Made by a program: the position numbers and the translations under genes
Origin: Henckelia pumila
Lineage: Eukaryota > Streptophyta > Magnoliopsida > Lamiales > Gesneriaceae
Assembly: GCF_033568475.1 (NCBI RefSeq)
Contig: NC_133121.1
Location: 133,456,375-133,520,374 of the forward strand
Length of the DNA: 64,000 nt
Direction: 5' to 3'
In this document: in pieces, positions 12,377 to 25,532 of the stretch
Position numbering within the stretch: the first letter of the stretch is position 1
Layout: every line of letters starts with the position of its first letter
The notes under the pieces: model-generated
What the model was told of the DNA's origin: nothing
The model's database searches: none
The model's input: the letters and a program-made list of their open reading frames with translations, nothing else

Positions 12377-12454
12377 TAAATAACTGTAAGATTATGCTGC
12401 GAGATTAGTTACATTGTGATTGAATTTTTGCTTTTCCCAGATTTGATATTGAAT

Positions 12455-15026
12455 ATGGGAGAAATTGATACAAAACCAATAGAGTCAGTTCAATCTGCGG
12501 TCTCTTTCTTTGACCACCCAAATGAGCAGAGACAAATCAGCCCTGAAAAGGAGGAAGTAAGTTTTAATTTCATTGAATAATAGCCATGGTGTTATGCGGA
12601 AAATTCCAACATATCTAAAATCCAACGATTTTAAGGGAGTATTTGCAACCACTAAAAAAAAGTGATTGTTAGTTTTTAACTTAAAAAATCATTTTTGTGT
12701 GTTTTTTAAACCTAGATTATGTGTTAGCTTATGCTTAACTTAATTGAAATCCAAAAGCTAGTCATGTGGTGATTATGATTCTCCAAAAGTGATTCTAATA
12801 AGAAGGTCATTGTTAAAATCACTTTAATCACTTATTTATCAAACACTACCCAACTTTGATTTTTAGATTTTCACATTTGTTTCCAAACACTACCAACTTT
12901 TGATTTTTCTTAATTTTTTTATAATCTATAAATTAATCACTTCTACAAAAGCATAATCTATTGCAAACACTTCCTAATATATTTGAGACCGCGAGGTTCA
13001 TATCTAAGAGAGTGTTTGCAATAGATTGTGCTTTTGTAGAAGTAATTAATTTATAGATTATAAAAAAGTTAAGAAAAATCAAAAGTTGGTAGTGTTTGAA
13101 AATAAATGTGAAAATCTAAAAATCAAAGTTGGGTAGTGTTTGATAAATAAGTGATTAGATTGGTTTTAACAATGACCTTCTCATTAGAATCACTTTTGGA
13201 GAATCATAATCACCACATGACTAGCTTTTGGATTTCAATTAAGTTAAGCATAAGCTAACACATAATCTAGGTTTAAGAAACACACAAAAATGATTTTTTT
13301 AAGCCAAAAGCTAACAATAACTTTTTTTTAGTGATTGCAAACACTCCCTAAATATGTGATCTTTCGTGATCCCAGATAAATTGAAGTCATTATCGACGAT
13401 TCAACGTAACGTAAAATAATTATATTTATTCATACTTTTTTTTTCAAGGAAGCACATATGGATAATGAACTCGAGATACTAGCAAAAGAACTCGCAAATG
13501 TCAAAGTTCAACTGGAGGTCAAGGAGACCACATACAAGCAAACTCTTCTGAAGCTAGATCACCATCAGAAAACATCGGACGAGCTCTCCAAGTTGCTAAA
13601 GAATTCCGATCATCAAAAGAACTTCTACATCAACGAATTTAACGAAGCCAATGCTCGTATCAACGAGCTCGAATCATCAATGAACGTGATGGTGAATAAG
13701 CTATCAGAATCCGAGAAGCTTCAAGAACAGCTCACGGCTCTTAACACCGAATTGGCATCGACTCAAGGCCGACTTGTTGACATGGAGAGGGAGTTTTCTT
13801 CTTTAAAACGGGAAAAAGATAATTTTCTGGCCGAATCAGAGGTACTGAGAAGTGATTTAAATGAGGAGAAGGGGAAAACAGGAGTGCTAACAAGCTACGT
13901 TTCACAGCTAAACGAGCAGATTCTTGGTTTGGAGGCGAAAGTTGATGACATCAAACAAGAAAAAGAAGATGCATTGTTGGAGAAAAGGGCTGAGTTAGGA
14001 TCAGCAGAGCAAGCCTTAGCTGAGGCAGAAGAGAAACTCGAAAAGGCGCTGAAAGATTTAGACGTTCTTCATGATCTGGAGAGCCAGCTAGATGAAAAGT
14101 TGGCTCATGTTGAATCATTGGAGATGGACCTCAAGCATGCCAATGAGCTTCAACGTTCCTTGGAAAACGCAGCGTCTGATGCCATCTCAGAGCTAAATAA
14201 GGCAAAGGAAACTATGGAATTGCTGGAAGAAAGGATCGTAGATCAGACTGGTCACATAGCTTTACTTGAGACAGAGCTTAGACAACTAAAGACTGAACTT
14301 AGGAACGCAAAGGAGGAGCAAGGCCAATTGCGGGAGGATGCGGAGGCCGTAAAAACTGAGCTGGAAAGCTCTAAAGAAAAAGAGAATGATGCACAAGTGG
14401 AGATAGCTATGTTAAATTTTGAACTTCACAAAGCGAGATCTAAACTGGCTGCATCAGAGGCTGCTGAGGCGAGGGCGCAGGGCGAAAAATCTGCACTATT
14501 TAATGCGCTTCAAGAGATGGGGTTAGAGATCGAAGAAAGCAAGAAAGAAAATCGGTTCTTAAGAGAAGAAGTGAAAATGGCAAAGCAAAGCAAAAACGGC
14601 AGTGCCCTTGTGGAAGAGATTAAGGATCCAGAAGCAGCCAAGCCAGACGAGGCATGTCGGATGTTGATTAAAGTAGGTGATGTTCATGAGAACCCTTTCG
14701 CGGAGACGTCGAATCAAAGTGCAAGAGAGCTGGAAAACGTGAGGAAAGAGTTGGAAATTGCGAGTTCAAAGATAGGGGAGTTTCGGAACCGAGCAGAACA
14801 AGCCATCAGCAGAGCAGAGGCAGCTGAGAAAGCAAAGGTGGCATTGGAGTTACAGATGAAGAAGATGAAAGAGCACAAGGAAAGGCGCAAGGCAGCCTTA
14901 TCGGCCCTCCGCGAAGAATCGGTTTCGAGAGAGTTTAGCAGCAGCGGCAGCAATAGCAGCACAAATTATGATCACTTTGCCAAGAATTATCAACCTCTTG
15001 GTAAGGTGCTTAACATGAAATTTTAG
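12455..15026 (+). CDS. WEB family (DUF827-like) coiled-coil protein
   Basis: Coding exons 12455-12556 and 13449-15026 (donor GTAAGT at 12557, acceptor TTCAAG ending 13448, phase 0) give 559 aa. A 5' UTR intron probably spans 11892-12440 (GTAAGT ... CTTTTCCCAG), placing the first exon just before 11891. The N-terminus MGEIDTKPIESVQSAVSFF matches the short conserved start of WEB proteins (GEIDT.PFESV..AV). Residues from about 45 to 380 are almost continuous heptad coiled coil rich in E, K, L and A. A conserved C-terminal block (about 430-525) has AEQAISRAEAAEKAKVALE and HKERRKAALSALRE. WEB1 and PMI2 relatives act in light-driven chloroplast movement; this divergent member's role is unknown. Family assignment is firm, subfamily uncertain. 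Both introns hold MITEs. Confidence 0.85.
12635..12974 (+). mobile_element. Tourist-like MITE, copy 2
   Basis: 340 bp, near identical to copy 1, starts GGGAGTATTTGCAA and ends GCAAACACTTCC, with TAA on both sides. It lies in the coding intron of the WEB gene. Confidence 0.85.
13008..13348 (-). mobile_element. Tourist-like MITE, copy 3 (inverted)
   Basis: 341 bp, the reverse complement of copies 1 and 2, starts GAGAGTGTTTGCAAT and ends GCAAACACTCCC, with TAA on both sides. It is only 33 bp from copy 2 in the same intron, making an inverted pair. Confidence 0.85.
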
Positions 15027-16691
15027 GTGAAAGATTTAATTTGGCAAAGAATCTCTGCATAATGAGAAAATTTTCGCATTGAATGTACACTTCCAAGCGT
15101 CGGGAACTCCAATAGTTAGCTGTAAGTGTATCGAAAGTATGATGGAGCCAAAAATATAATTTTGATTTTAAAAAGAAATTGAGTTTATTCGCCCATTTCA
15201 GGCTCCTACTTGGGAGTTATCATCGTTGTTTGCAGACTTCGATGCAATAGTTTGAATCATTTCATTTTGTTCTCATATTTCGTTCGTATGCTGCTTTGTG
15301 CTGTACTGTCCTGAACCATTCATCAGATGTCACGTGCATTTAAACATTTAAGTAAATTTTGTTTTAAAATAAAAACTGAAAATCTATTTACACATGACAG
15401 CATGTGAATGATTCAAGGCAGTGTCCACAGAAGCAACATCCACAAAACAGCAAGTGACACGGCATTCACGCCTGGCCAGCATAGTACTGCTTGGAGTCGA
15501 CCAACTTTAACCAAACCAAAAACCTAAAATTCGATATTTAGTTGGTGTTTGGGAGAGCTTTTACGAATCATTTCTCAGCTTTTTCTTCACAAAATGTCAT
15601 AATTTTATGAAAAAAGCTGAAAAGTACTTACTAGAAACTCTCTACATTACTTTAAAATAAAAAAAGAAACTTAAAAGTTGAAAGGAAAATTGAAATATAC
15701 CAACCAAATAAAACAAGTGTGCTCGGCAATTGTAAGATTAGAAGAAACTTTACCCCTACTCATTCATACTTTTATATAAACACAAAATATAATACTTCAT
15801 GGATTTATATGCTAGGGCAACACATGGTTCAAGGCACGATAATGATAGAAAATAGTGTAATCAATGCCATAGAAGCTAGTCAGATCATAGACGATAGAAA
15901 AAACATGTATACTTCCATCTCAAATTCACGTGTGCAAGTATGAGCAACGAACGTGGACATAATTAGTTTAATTATTTTGGAATTTGTCAACAAATTGAAG
16001 TTATCGAAACCCCGAGTTTAAATACCTCAAAAAATAACTGCAAAATGAAACAAACCCCTTGGATGTAAGCAGAGTTGAACCCTAGCTGGTGCTCATCACT
16101 TGAACATTGAAATTTTAAACAAGATATTTTGAAAATTTGCTAACTATTACTTCAAATAATACAGTGACTTTGATCGGAACAATTGACATTTTCTGTACAT
16201 TTTTGTTGATACTTGATCAATTTTTTGGATTCCACAAACCCCCTATCACAAACACACATGAATGCCACCATTTGATAACGTAGTTCAAAGCTGGGGGAAA
16301 TCGTTCGGTGGAAGAGGTATATTTGGCAAGAAAGTAAACTCTCCCTCGAGCAAAAGATAAATATGGTTTTCTCGGAAGAACTTATTATGGCAGAGTTGAA
16401 TATATACCTGTCTTGTTGAGTAGTCCTGCCATCTGAGTTTTAAAGGGCACAGCAATATCAAAATCAAATTTCGCAGTCAAGATATGGAGTTCAGATACTC
16501 TGAAGCGGCAGATCAACACTTGATGATCCAGTGTTGAGAGAAACATTTAACCACCAATGGCTGAGAGAATCATTTGACCACCAATGGCGCGTTTTAATCA
16601 AATTGTGAGATTTAGTTCCCCAGTTGCCGTGCAGGCATGAACATAAATTCCAGACGAAATTACATAGCATAATTCGCGACAACAGAATCCT
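15027..16691. other. 3' UTRs and spacer between convergent WEB and TRAPPC11 genes
   Basis: Holds the 3' ends of both genes. A weak inverted MITE-like remnant lies at 15540-15715 (TTGGTGTTTGGGAG ... CCAACCAAATAAAA). Minus-strand open frames at 16285-16682 fall in the presumed TRAPPC11 3' UTR and match nothing I know. Confidence 0.5.
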
Positions 16692-19600
16692 TTACTGCCT
16701 CTCCGTCATCTCATTGACCTTAAATGTAGGCTTGGATGGGTACACAAAGACGACGGAGGATACAGTTGAAGGTTGAAAACCAGCAGAGTATCTAACTGAA
16801 GTCACAGAAACTCTAGGAAGCTGCTGAGAACCTAAGCCTAGAGGGACAAGCATGTATCTGAGTATGTGTGCTGATCTTGGCAGGATATAGATCGTGTCAC
16901 TGTGGGGTCCAGATGACACAAAACTTTGTGAATCAGCTAATGTGTATTTGATCTCCTGGAGCAACTCTGTTTGGTTGTGTACTTCAACAGAATATATGAA
17001 GGGGTTCCCAAGAATGGCATGAGGTGGACATTCCAAACTCACAACCAACGGAGGTAGTTCGACGGTCACATCAGGTAGTTTAAGTTTCGTAACTTGGGAC
17101 ACTGTAGCCCAAGAATGAACTTCATCACCGGCTCTTGAATCCCTTTGCCATCTCAGACACACCATACCGATATTTAGCCTAGAATTATTTACCTTAGGAA
17201 TGACGGTGAAAACCTTCTTAAACTCTTCTCCTGGCACATGAATAACAGGTTCTGTGAACTCCACATGATGAGGTTGTACGATGCATGCACCATTATTTTC
17301 TCCTACCTCAACGGAAATAGACAACAATCGAAGTGGCACTTCTGAACAATTCTTGGCACTAACTATAAGCATGTTTGATTCATTTAAAGCTAAAGGTATG
17401 TGATCGGGATCATAAGCAGCCTTGATTTTCGAGACCAAAAGTGGGTCCTGTCGAAATGGCAACATAAATCGCGGGCTAATAGTAAAAGCAATCCTGCCTT
17501 CAATCTCTAAGCTTTTGTGTACATGAGTTTTTTGCAAGCTTGGCTCACCGTTATGAGGATAGTAACCCAATGAGACATAGAGCATAATAGGTTTGGGACG
17601 ATTCCACTTAATTTTCAGTTTGCATGACCATGATTCCCCCTCAACTAGAGAGGGGACAGAAATCAACCCAAATGATGGCTGAATCTTTTGTATCTTATCT
17701 GAACGAGATTCAGAGTGATCATCAAGTCCATCCCAATATATGTCAATAAGCTCAACGTGAAGATTATCTGCAGAAAATGGTTCCACTTCTCTTGGGCTAA
17801 GAAGACCACTGCCTCGTGTATCTACAAGATTAATCTTTAACTCACCGGAATAGACTGCATGGCCTTTAGAAGCTACTTTCACAGGTAAAATATAATTCTC
17901 TCCAACCAATGCAGGGCCACATGAACATAAGATTAGATCCACTTGTGGTTCAGGCTCTTCAACCTGTATGGCCTTCAGTCCGGAGAATGCCAGGCTAGGA
18001 TCCTTGGTGGGTATAGTTTCTACTTGGTCTTCAAACTTCCAAAGTGGTAAATCATTCATAGACGCTGGACTTTCAGCTCTGCAACATATTGAGAATTGTG
18101 GCCCCATCCTTGCAATTATATATGTACATTCAAGCTTTCCAGTTTGGCCTACACATTCATAAAATTATTCCACTTTGTTAAAAGCTGATTGATAGAGTGG
18201 GTTAAGAATGAATTTGGAGATTTGTAACAGGCAAGACAAAGATACAAGAGCATAGACATCTAAATAAGTATTTGGCTGGACACTCTAGAGGTCCTGGAGT
18301 GTAGTATAAATAGGTAATCAAAAGATACACACAGTTTGAATTAGAGAGCCCTCCCAACACCTGTATCCCACTTTGAGCCTTAAGCTCCTCTGGGTTGCAC
18401 CGCAGTACCAGCTGCCCAATCCCCTCCCCTAGCAATGCAACAACCATTTTCCCCATTTCTCGCCCCTAACGTCCCCTCCTTGTCCAATTACCCTCAGCAA
18501 AAGCAACACTCTCTAGTTCCGCCTCCTCGGAGCCTCAAAATTCTCATACCTATCAAATGTTTGGAGTTTTTTTTTTTCCCAAAAGCCGCCTGTTATGGCG
18601 GGGGGTTTGGCAGACCCCTGCCCGTTTATTAGATAAAAAATAAAAAATACATGCGAGGGGGACGAAGCCAAAACCTCACAAGAAATTACAAGAGCTCAAT
18701 AAAAATCAAAAGCAACTAAACCAAGAAAGCGTAAAAAAAACATTAATTACAAATATCCAACGAAACTCTAACGTAAGGTAAACCCGAACAATCTAATCTG
18801 CAAATACCCTTGAGAGGGTAGGAAATAAAATTAAAACCTAAATCCATATAAAGTAGGATCCCGGATTATTTAGTTGTCGAAAGAGCATTTTGTCACTATA
18901 TTGCTTACTTCCAATCTTTATCCTGCTCACAAGCATCATAAATTACAAAACCCATGCCTTTCCTCATTCCATAATGAACAAGCACAACATCATAACACAG
19001 AGCATCGAGAACATTGCAAAGCCCAAAGTGGCACTGAAATGGCCAGTTCAAAATCGAGGATGTCATCCTCATTTCGTTGATTACACGCATGTAGAAGTTA
19101 AAAGTAATTGTACAAAGTAGAGCCATCAACATACCAGATGTTATTTCATATGTCAAGCGCAGCCATTTGTTCGTAGCAAGTACCAGAGCTGGAGCAGTCT
19201 CAACTCTGAGACCAGACTGAGAACGAGGAATTGTAGCCGCATGTGACTTCTGGTCATTCTCGATGATAAAATTACACTCCGATTGATTAAATTGCACCTC
19301 CAACTGATCAACTTCAATATTTATCGGCAATCGTGATCGAAGTGATAATGTGATTAGCGATGAAGCACCTGGCTTAACTGTTTGTTCGTGAAAAGCAACC
19401 AAAGCAAGCAGAACCACCCTTAAGGGACTTACAAGATCAATCTCAAGATAAAGGGGAAGATCACTGTTTACTTTGCACCCACTATTATCTTCTTTCAAAC
19501 TAAGTTCCAATGCACCGTCCACAACCCCAAATGCTTCCTTGTGTATCTTGGCTCTCTGTGAAAGACTAGCGGGGCCAGCTGGTCCACAGCCTTTGGAAGA

Positions 19601-22600
19601 TGGATCAAAAGCATTACTTGTTATAGGCAGTGCAGCCATTTCAAGTGAGTATTCTATGAAGTCTTTCACAGAACTGATTTCCCTTGAGCACTCTCGTAGG
19701 TAACCCAAGATATCCCATAATGACAATAGCCAGCCCTCTTGTCGATAAAGATTAGAAATCTTATCAAATATTTCTTTTGCATTACGAAAATCACATACTG
19801 AAAAATATTCTCTAGCCATCTGGAACTGACAATAGGCAGCAGTCCTCTCAGACTTCAAGTTACTGTATGCTTCAAAAGCTCTCTTGAAGAGGGCAATGAT
19901 TTCAAAGGAATCTTGAAACCTCCTCCCTTCCGTGAGTGTGTAACGAGCATATTCATCATCAGTCAGACTGCAACCAAATCAATTCAAATAGAACATTCAA
20001 CATTTCAAAAGATGATACATCTTACAGGGCTATATTTAGGTATACACTGGATAATGGATATGGAGTGCAAGTGGACTCACGGTTGCATTACGTATGTATC
20101 CTCACGCTCAAGAAGTCTTGCAAACTGACCAATATACACAGAAGCTACCACAGATTCTGAACTTCCATCAATTTCACCAATATCATCATAGATAGATAGT
20201 GCAAAGTCCAAACTTATTTTTTTTTTCTTCAGGTAGCTAGCTGCCAACTGTTTCAAGAGATATGTCGAATATAGTTTAAAGAGCAAACTTGTCACTCACT
20301 GAGTACAGTTTTAGAGCTTTCAAATATTAATGCCAGTGATTGTCAGAGCTATTTCTATTCTTCGTGTTTGTGTGTGCAAGGGAGGAAAGGGGAATTATAC
20401 ACTGAAAAACAAACAACCTGATAATAGTATGCTGGATAGAACTCCCATTCAGTTGCCTTCTCTGTAGGAACAGATACCATACTCGGTAAATGTGAATCAT
20501 TTGCTGAGCTTGTCTCCAGCAGTTGACCAAATACCAGATATTGCCTGCTTAACCATTCCCAGTGAAGAAAAATAACTTCTGGTGATCCCACAAGTCTCAT
20601 ATAATTAGCAGCGTGTTGACGGAACCATGAAATTGCTTCTACAAATTTCCCACCATGCAGCAATAGAGTTGACAACTTAAAATGCAAATGTTCAGCAATA
20701 GTTTTGATCTCGACTAAGCGTTGGATTGGGGGCAATCTTGTCGAAGTTCCAACCATCTGAATAGAAACATGGATGCCAACAAAGACGAGGAAGAGTCATA
20801 CCAAAAATAATCACAAAACAGCGAAGGTTCGTACAGAAGCACGAAAAATAGTTTATTGATTCTATTTGGGTCCTTCTGCGTGTATAAATATTGGTTTTAA
20901 GGTTTCCTTCCAGTATCAAGTTATATGTTTAAGATATGTGAAAGGTAAATGATTGATAAAGCATATAAAATCCCTCTCCTGATTCCGGAAATCTCTTAGC
21001 ACTACCTACGGTTAGTAAAATATACAGATTAAATTTCCTCACGAGCATTTGGTCCAAAGTGCAAAGATTCCAACCAAGCCATTACACTAAACAAGGCAAA
21101 TCAAACTAAAGCATTCTACTTCGATCCAAGGAATACCTCTCGCAGTGCATGATAGGCATCCTCATACATCCTGAGAGCTTCGAGCCAGTCTCTGCGGAAT
21201 TCTGCATATACAGCAACCTAGCAGCTCATAAGAATTAGATAAGAATAATTAGGGAACAAAAACAGTACATGTAGAACAATGACAAGATGAAATCATCAGA
21301 AATCAGTATCCTCTTTCTATCAATACATTTTTAAGCAGCATAGTCCATGCATAAACTATGCTGCTTAAAAATGTATTTATAGATAATTATAGAAAAGACT
21401 AAAGAGAATACAGGGCAATGCAAGAATTAAGAGATTTGCTCATAAAGGCCTGCATCCACACCTCAGTGCCTCTGAGAGCATTAACTCTAAAAACATCGCT
21501 TAGTTTAAATTGCAAAAATCAATTCTTATAGCCTATAGGTGAAAATATATTGGGGTAAATCTGGTAGGAAATCACTCGTAAACAAAATCATATTACAGAC
21601 GTATTGTCATCTAAATGATATTAAATACAATTTCATAAAATATTCTTCGGTCGGGAGCACTTCCCATCAAGTTGAAAGTGGAAACTTTGATTGAAAGAAT
21701 CAGATTGTCAATTAAAATTGTATAGATGCAAATCAGTGTAATGTTGTTACGTTGTATCCAAGGCCATAGAACCAGAGCAGGCAGGCACGGATAACTAGTT
21801 GAGCAGCAATACGCAAGTAACGTACTTGTGTGTACAACATGACAGATAAGACACAGAAAGCAAAACGGCATATAATTCAACATATAACCATAACAGTGCT
21901 GCTAGTGCATGATTTGTTTTATTACTCCCCATGTGGTTAGCTAGGAACAATTTTTTGGTTTGCTTACTGTTCATGTGAGCAATAACTCGATATTTTTCCC
22001 AGAGAGAGATTCTAGACATCCCGAGAATAAGAAATCCAAAATCGGGACTCTTTCTCTTTTATCATGTTCAATTTTTAAATAGATACAAATATAGCAATAA
22101 GAGCATGCAATAGAACACAAGATTATCACCATTTATGTTTATAAAAAATACGTTAAGAAAAAATATAGTAGGATTGAAATTCATTAATACAAAAAATATG
22201 TTATTTGATTCTAGCATAACTGAGAGTAGAAGAGAAGCACTACGATATGCAGTATCCATATTTTATACTGCATCACAGGATTGAGTTAAAGAATGATTCT
22301 GCTTAACAAATTTTCACATCAACTGGTAGTGGAAACTGGAAAGAAAAAAATGCAAACAGAAATTCTAATGATAATAACAAGAGAGCACCAAAATGAAAGA
22401 AAGACCTTACTTTGAAACAGTAGCAGATATTAAACTCCATTGAGCTGAAGTTTTTCTTTTCAAGACGTGTTTTAATTTTCCGACCTTCATCTTTGTAATA
22501 TATATTTGCCAACTCCCCAATTGCATTCCCAAGCCTATGATAATAAAGTTGATTAGGCTTCATTTATCTAAAGAAAACTTTTAGCAAAATTTTTGAGAAA

Positions 22601-24055
22601 ATGCCAATAAGAAAATTAGGATTTTCCCAGTTTACTTCAAATAAAAAGATAACATTATCTAGCAACAAGATGAACTGGGAGGCTCAAGTAAGAAAGTTAT
22701 TATACTATGCCTGCTCAGAGATTGTTGAAGCTCTAACTGGTCATCTGGTACAAAGACAATAAGATTTTTTGCATCTACTTCTGCACGTTTCCTCAAGGTA
22801 ATCATGCGATCTTCACTGGTGTCAACTGCACCATAATTTTTTAGATCGTTAAACCAATCATAGCTCATCCAAAAAAGACATTATATCATCACATGAAAGA
22901 AACTAGGTCGCAACAAAGGAAAATATGTGCAAGCATTTTACAATAGCATCAAATTTTAATTTCCAAGAACATGGACAGAAAGGTCCACATATGGGAAATG
23001 ATAAAAGAAGCTTCTTAGCTACTTTTTTGAAAGAATGAAATTGGAAGAGGAACTCTACATCATGAAAACATGGAAACTAATACTTTGATATGTTCACTGT
23101 CAAAAAAAATGATATGTTCCACTTACTCTATCAAAGATTCAAAAGTCAAAAGTAGTTTGCGTAGACTGGTCTTAATATGGTACACAGCCATAGTCCCTAA
23201 ATCTTCTCAATATAGATGAGGAGTAGATAAAAGAACACTTCTAATCAAGAAGTTCAATGCTGTTACTACAAAACTACGAGAAGTCGATTCAAGAATCTAC
23301 TCAAACTGAAAAAATGTAATTTAAACATATGCATCTGAGAATTACCACACAAAGGCACATCATGGGTTATCATGGGATAGGAACACCAAAGATTGGATAA
23401 TAAATCAAAAGATAAAAGATAACATAGCTATTTTCTAACGCCATCATTGTAAAACGTGAGCTACAGGCCAGATATAGGATATCGAATCTCTTACTTCCCA
23501 ATGCCTGAGAGTATAGAGGTGAAGTAACGAAACAGAAATGAGGAAACTGACCTTTGTAGCCTGACTGAGCAACCACCACCAGAACCAATTTGATGTTCCT
23601 ACCGCGTATGGTTGCCCTGGCATAGAAGGAGGGGGAGGGAAGCAAATATGTAACTGATCGTTTTGATTGCAAAAATTGAAATCATTCACATAAAGAAGAT
23701 AACCAAGCGTCGTGTACTTGAGATTTTCGAGATGGTCGCAGACATGGAGCCACTGAGCCGGATCACCGGAGATATCATCGGCGCTGAATAGCGCGGAAAC
23801 AACAGCGGGAATCCTAGTCCGATGCTTGGAAAGCCAATCCCTTTTCAGAATACCAGCTGGATTGTCATTGGGAGTCCTTTTCGGGGATGGCGCGCCGATA
23901 ATTGCGATGTTGGAGAAATCGGGTAAGGCGAGTGTATTGATAGGCGGTTGCTGAGAGTGGAGGTGCGCCGTAATGCGGCCGTGGAGCTCCGGGCACCCCA
24001 CCACACAAGCCAATGCTACCGGCGGCGTGCGGAGCTCCTCGGGATATTCCTCCAT
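16692..24055 (-). CDS. TRAPPC11: Trafficking protein particle complex subunit 11 (TRAPPC11), nine exons
   Basis: Minus-strand exons: 23718-24055, 23552-23616, 22711-22825, 22411-22534, 21137-21217, 20418-20756, 20081-20247, 19135-19967 and 16692-18076. They total 3447 nt with all phases matching, giving 1148 aa, close to the Arabidopsis homologue (about 1.19 k residues from memory). The start MEEYPEELRTPPVALACVVG and HSQQPPINTLALPDFS are hallmarks of plant TRAPPC11. The Foie gras domain follows at about 230-500 (YEDAYHALREM, TSTRLPPIQRLVEIK, LLHGGKFVEAISWF, YPAYYYQLAASYLK). The C-terminal half carries the beta-rich Gryzun-like region and ends FVYPSKPTFKVNEM. TRAPPC11 is a TRAPP III tether subunit acting in ER-Golgi and autophagy traffic. 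Intron 3 appears to be GC-AG, and the exon 9 acceptor must be the second AG of GCAGAG to keep frame. The gene looks intact. Confidence 0.93.
18555..18700. repeat. Possible mobile-element fragment in TRAPPC11 intron 8
   Basis: A GC-richer island with GGCGGGGGGTTTGGCAGACC, CTGCCCGTTTATTAG and GAGGGGGACGAAGCCAAAAC. It stands out in an AT-rich intron and resembles ends of repeated elements I have seen in plant introns. No target duplication found; boundaries are guesses. Confidence 0.25.
21322..21377. repeat. Perfect 23-bp inverted repeat in TRAPPC11 intron 4
   Basis: 21322-21344 and 21355-21377 are exact reverse complements (AATACATTTTTAAGCAGCAT... ) around a 10-base loop CCATGCATAA. It lies in the intron between the exons at 22411-22534 and 21137-21217, with no mobile-element termini around it. 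Confidence 0.85.
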
Positions 24056-25520
24056 TTAGATCCAATGGGTTTGGTAGAGAGAGACACGGCCGACTGATCG
24101 GTGGCAGTGTGATTTAAGGATTCATAGATCTGTGAGATGACCAGCTGGTAACCGGTTCGGATTCATGATCCGACCCATTTCTTGTATGAATCTTCTGAGG
24201 TTTTTCTTACTTATTATTTTCTGACAATTCTCCTGAAAAAAAAAATTTAATGAAATTAAATATATTGTGAAATTAAAATTTTATTTATTTTGAGTTAACT
24301 TTTTGAATCATATATACGTAATTACTCATATTATTTTCATGAATGGTTGGATATATATTTGAATTGAGAGATGAGTTATTTTGTTATAATTGTGTTTTAA
24401 ATATGATGTCTCGTGTCAAGATATAGTAAGTCATATGAACTATAAGTTATCGGCAAAAGAATATGAATGTTGATCTTGTTATGATTTTTCATGTATCTTT
24501 ATGCAATATCTCCAAAAATTTAACTAAATGAAATAAAAATTTTAAATGATTTATGATATCATTCAAATACCATTAATTGTTATAATTATTTTATTTAATC
24601 TCAAGAGCTCATTAAATCAACAGTTACTATCTAGGCTGTATTTATTAATGAACTCATTTTGAAAGTACCAATAATTTGTGTCATAATGTTCCCAATTCAC
24701 CATTTGTAAAAGAACAAAAAGAAACAAAAAATTTACACCCCCACTTGGAACACAAATCAGAAAATATCGAGCTTAGGATGAAATTTCGGTATCAAAATAT
24801 CATATAAAATCAATCGTGTCAAAATATTACATTTATTAAGCTTTTGGGTCGAAAACTCAATTTTCACAATGCTCTTCTTTAACTGGAAAAGAGAACTCTT
24901 ACATATCCAACAAAATTGTTTATTGTCTACTCTCTTTACTTATTTTGATTATATTAAAAATCCTCTTGTGTGATTTTTTAGGAAAACCTTCTTTACATCT
25001 CAATACACAGGAGAGAATAATTTTCAAAAAACAAAACAAAGATTCATTCAATCAAGTACCCTTGGTTTGATTTTGGATGATGACCAGATATGTTGGTCCC
25101 ATGGACTTGTTGGGAATCTGATCTTTGGAATTCCATTAGTTGGATTTTAAAATGTTTTACTGGGTTGTTCTTTGTTTCTTTCTTCTTCCTTACGAGAGAG
25201 ACTTTGCTGCATTTCCATCTGTTGAAACTTCAAAAGTAAAGAAAAGCATATTGATATTAATTATTAATGTAGAAATGGACAACCTTACCTATGGACCCCA
25301 CCAATTCTATTCCGTAGGCCCCACTGGTGCGCAAATCTCATGTATCTCTCTCGTCTAATTTATTATTCTCTGTTTCTCTCTACTTTCTCTGCAAAGAATG
25401 TGGCCCCAGCAGATCCAAAAAGCTTCATTTTCTCCCACACTAATTTGGGCCTTCCTCTCATTTCACAGCCTTGTCCTTTTTTTCAACACTGAAACTGAAA
25501 GAATCCCAGCATCTCTCTTT
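24056..25520. other. Divergent intergenic region between TRAPPC11 and DUF863 genes
   Basis: AT-rich spacer holding both promoters. 25360-25520 is rich in CT runs, as plant core promoters and 5' UTRs often are. No gene or mobile element recognised. Confidence 0.5.
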
Positions 25521-25524
25521 CTTT

Positions 25525-25532
25525 CTATAAAA
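25525..25532 (+). promoter_or_regulatory. Probable TATA box of the DUF863 gene
   Basis: TATAAAAA inside CTTTCTATAAAAATG, followed about 30 bp on by a pyrimidine-rich start region. A 5' UTR exon would end at about 25764 (CATCAG, donor GTAGTT) and the long leader intron would run to the acceptor TTCAG at 27305. Confidence 0.5.
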
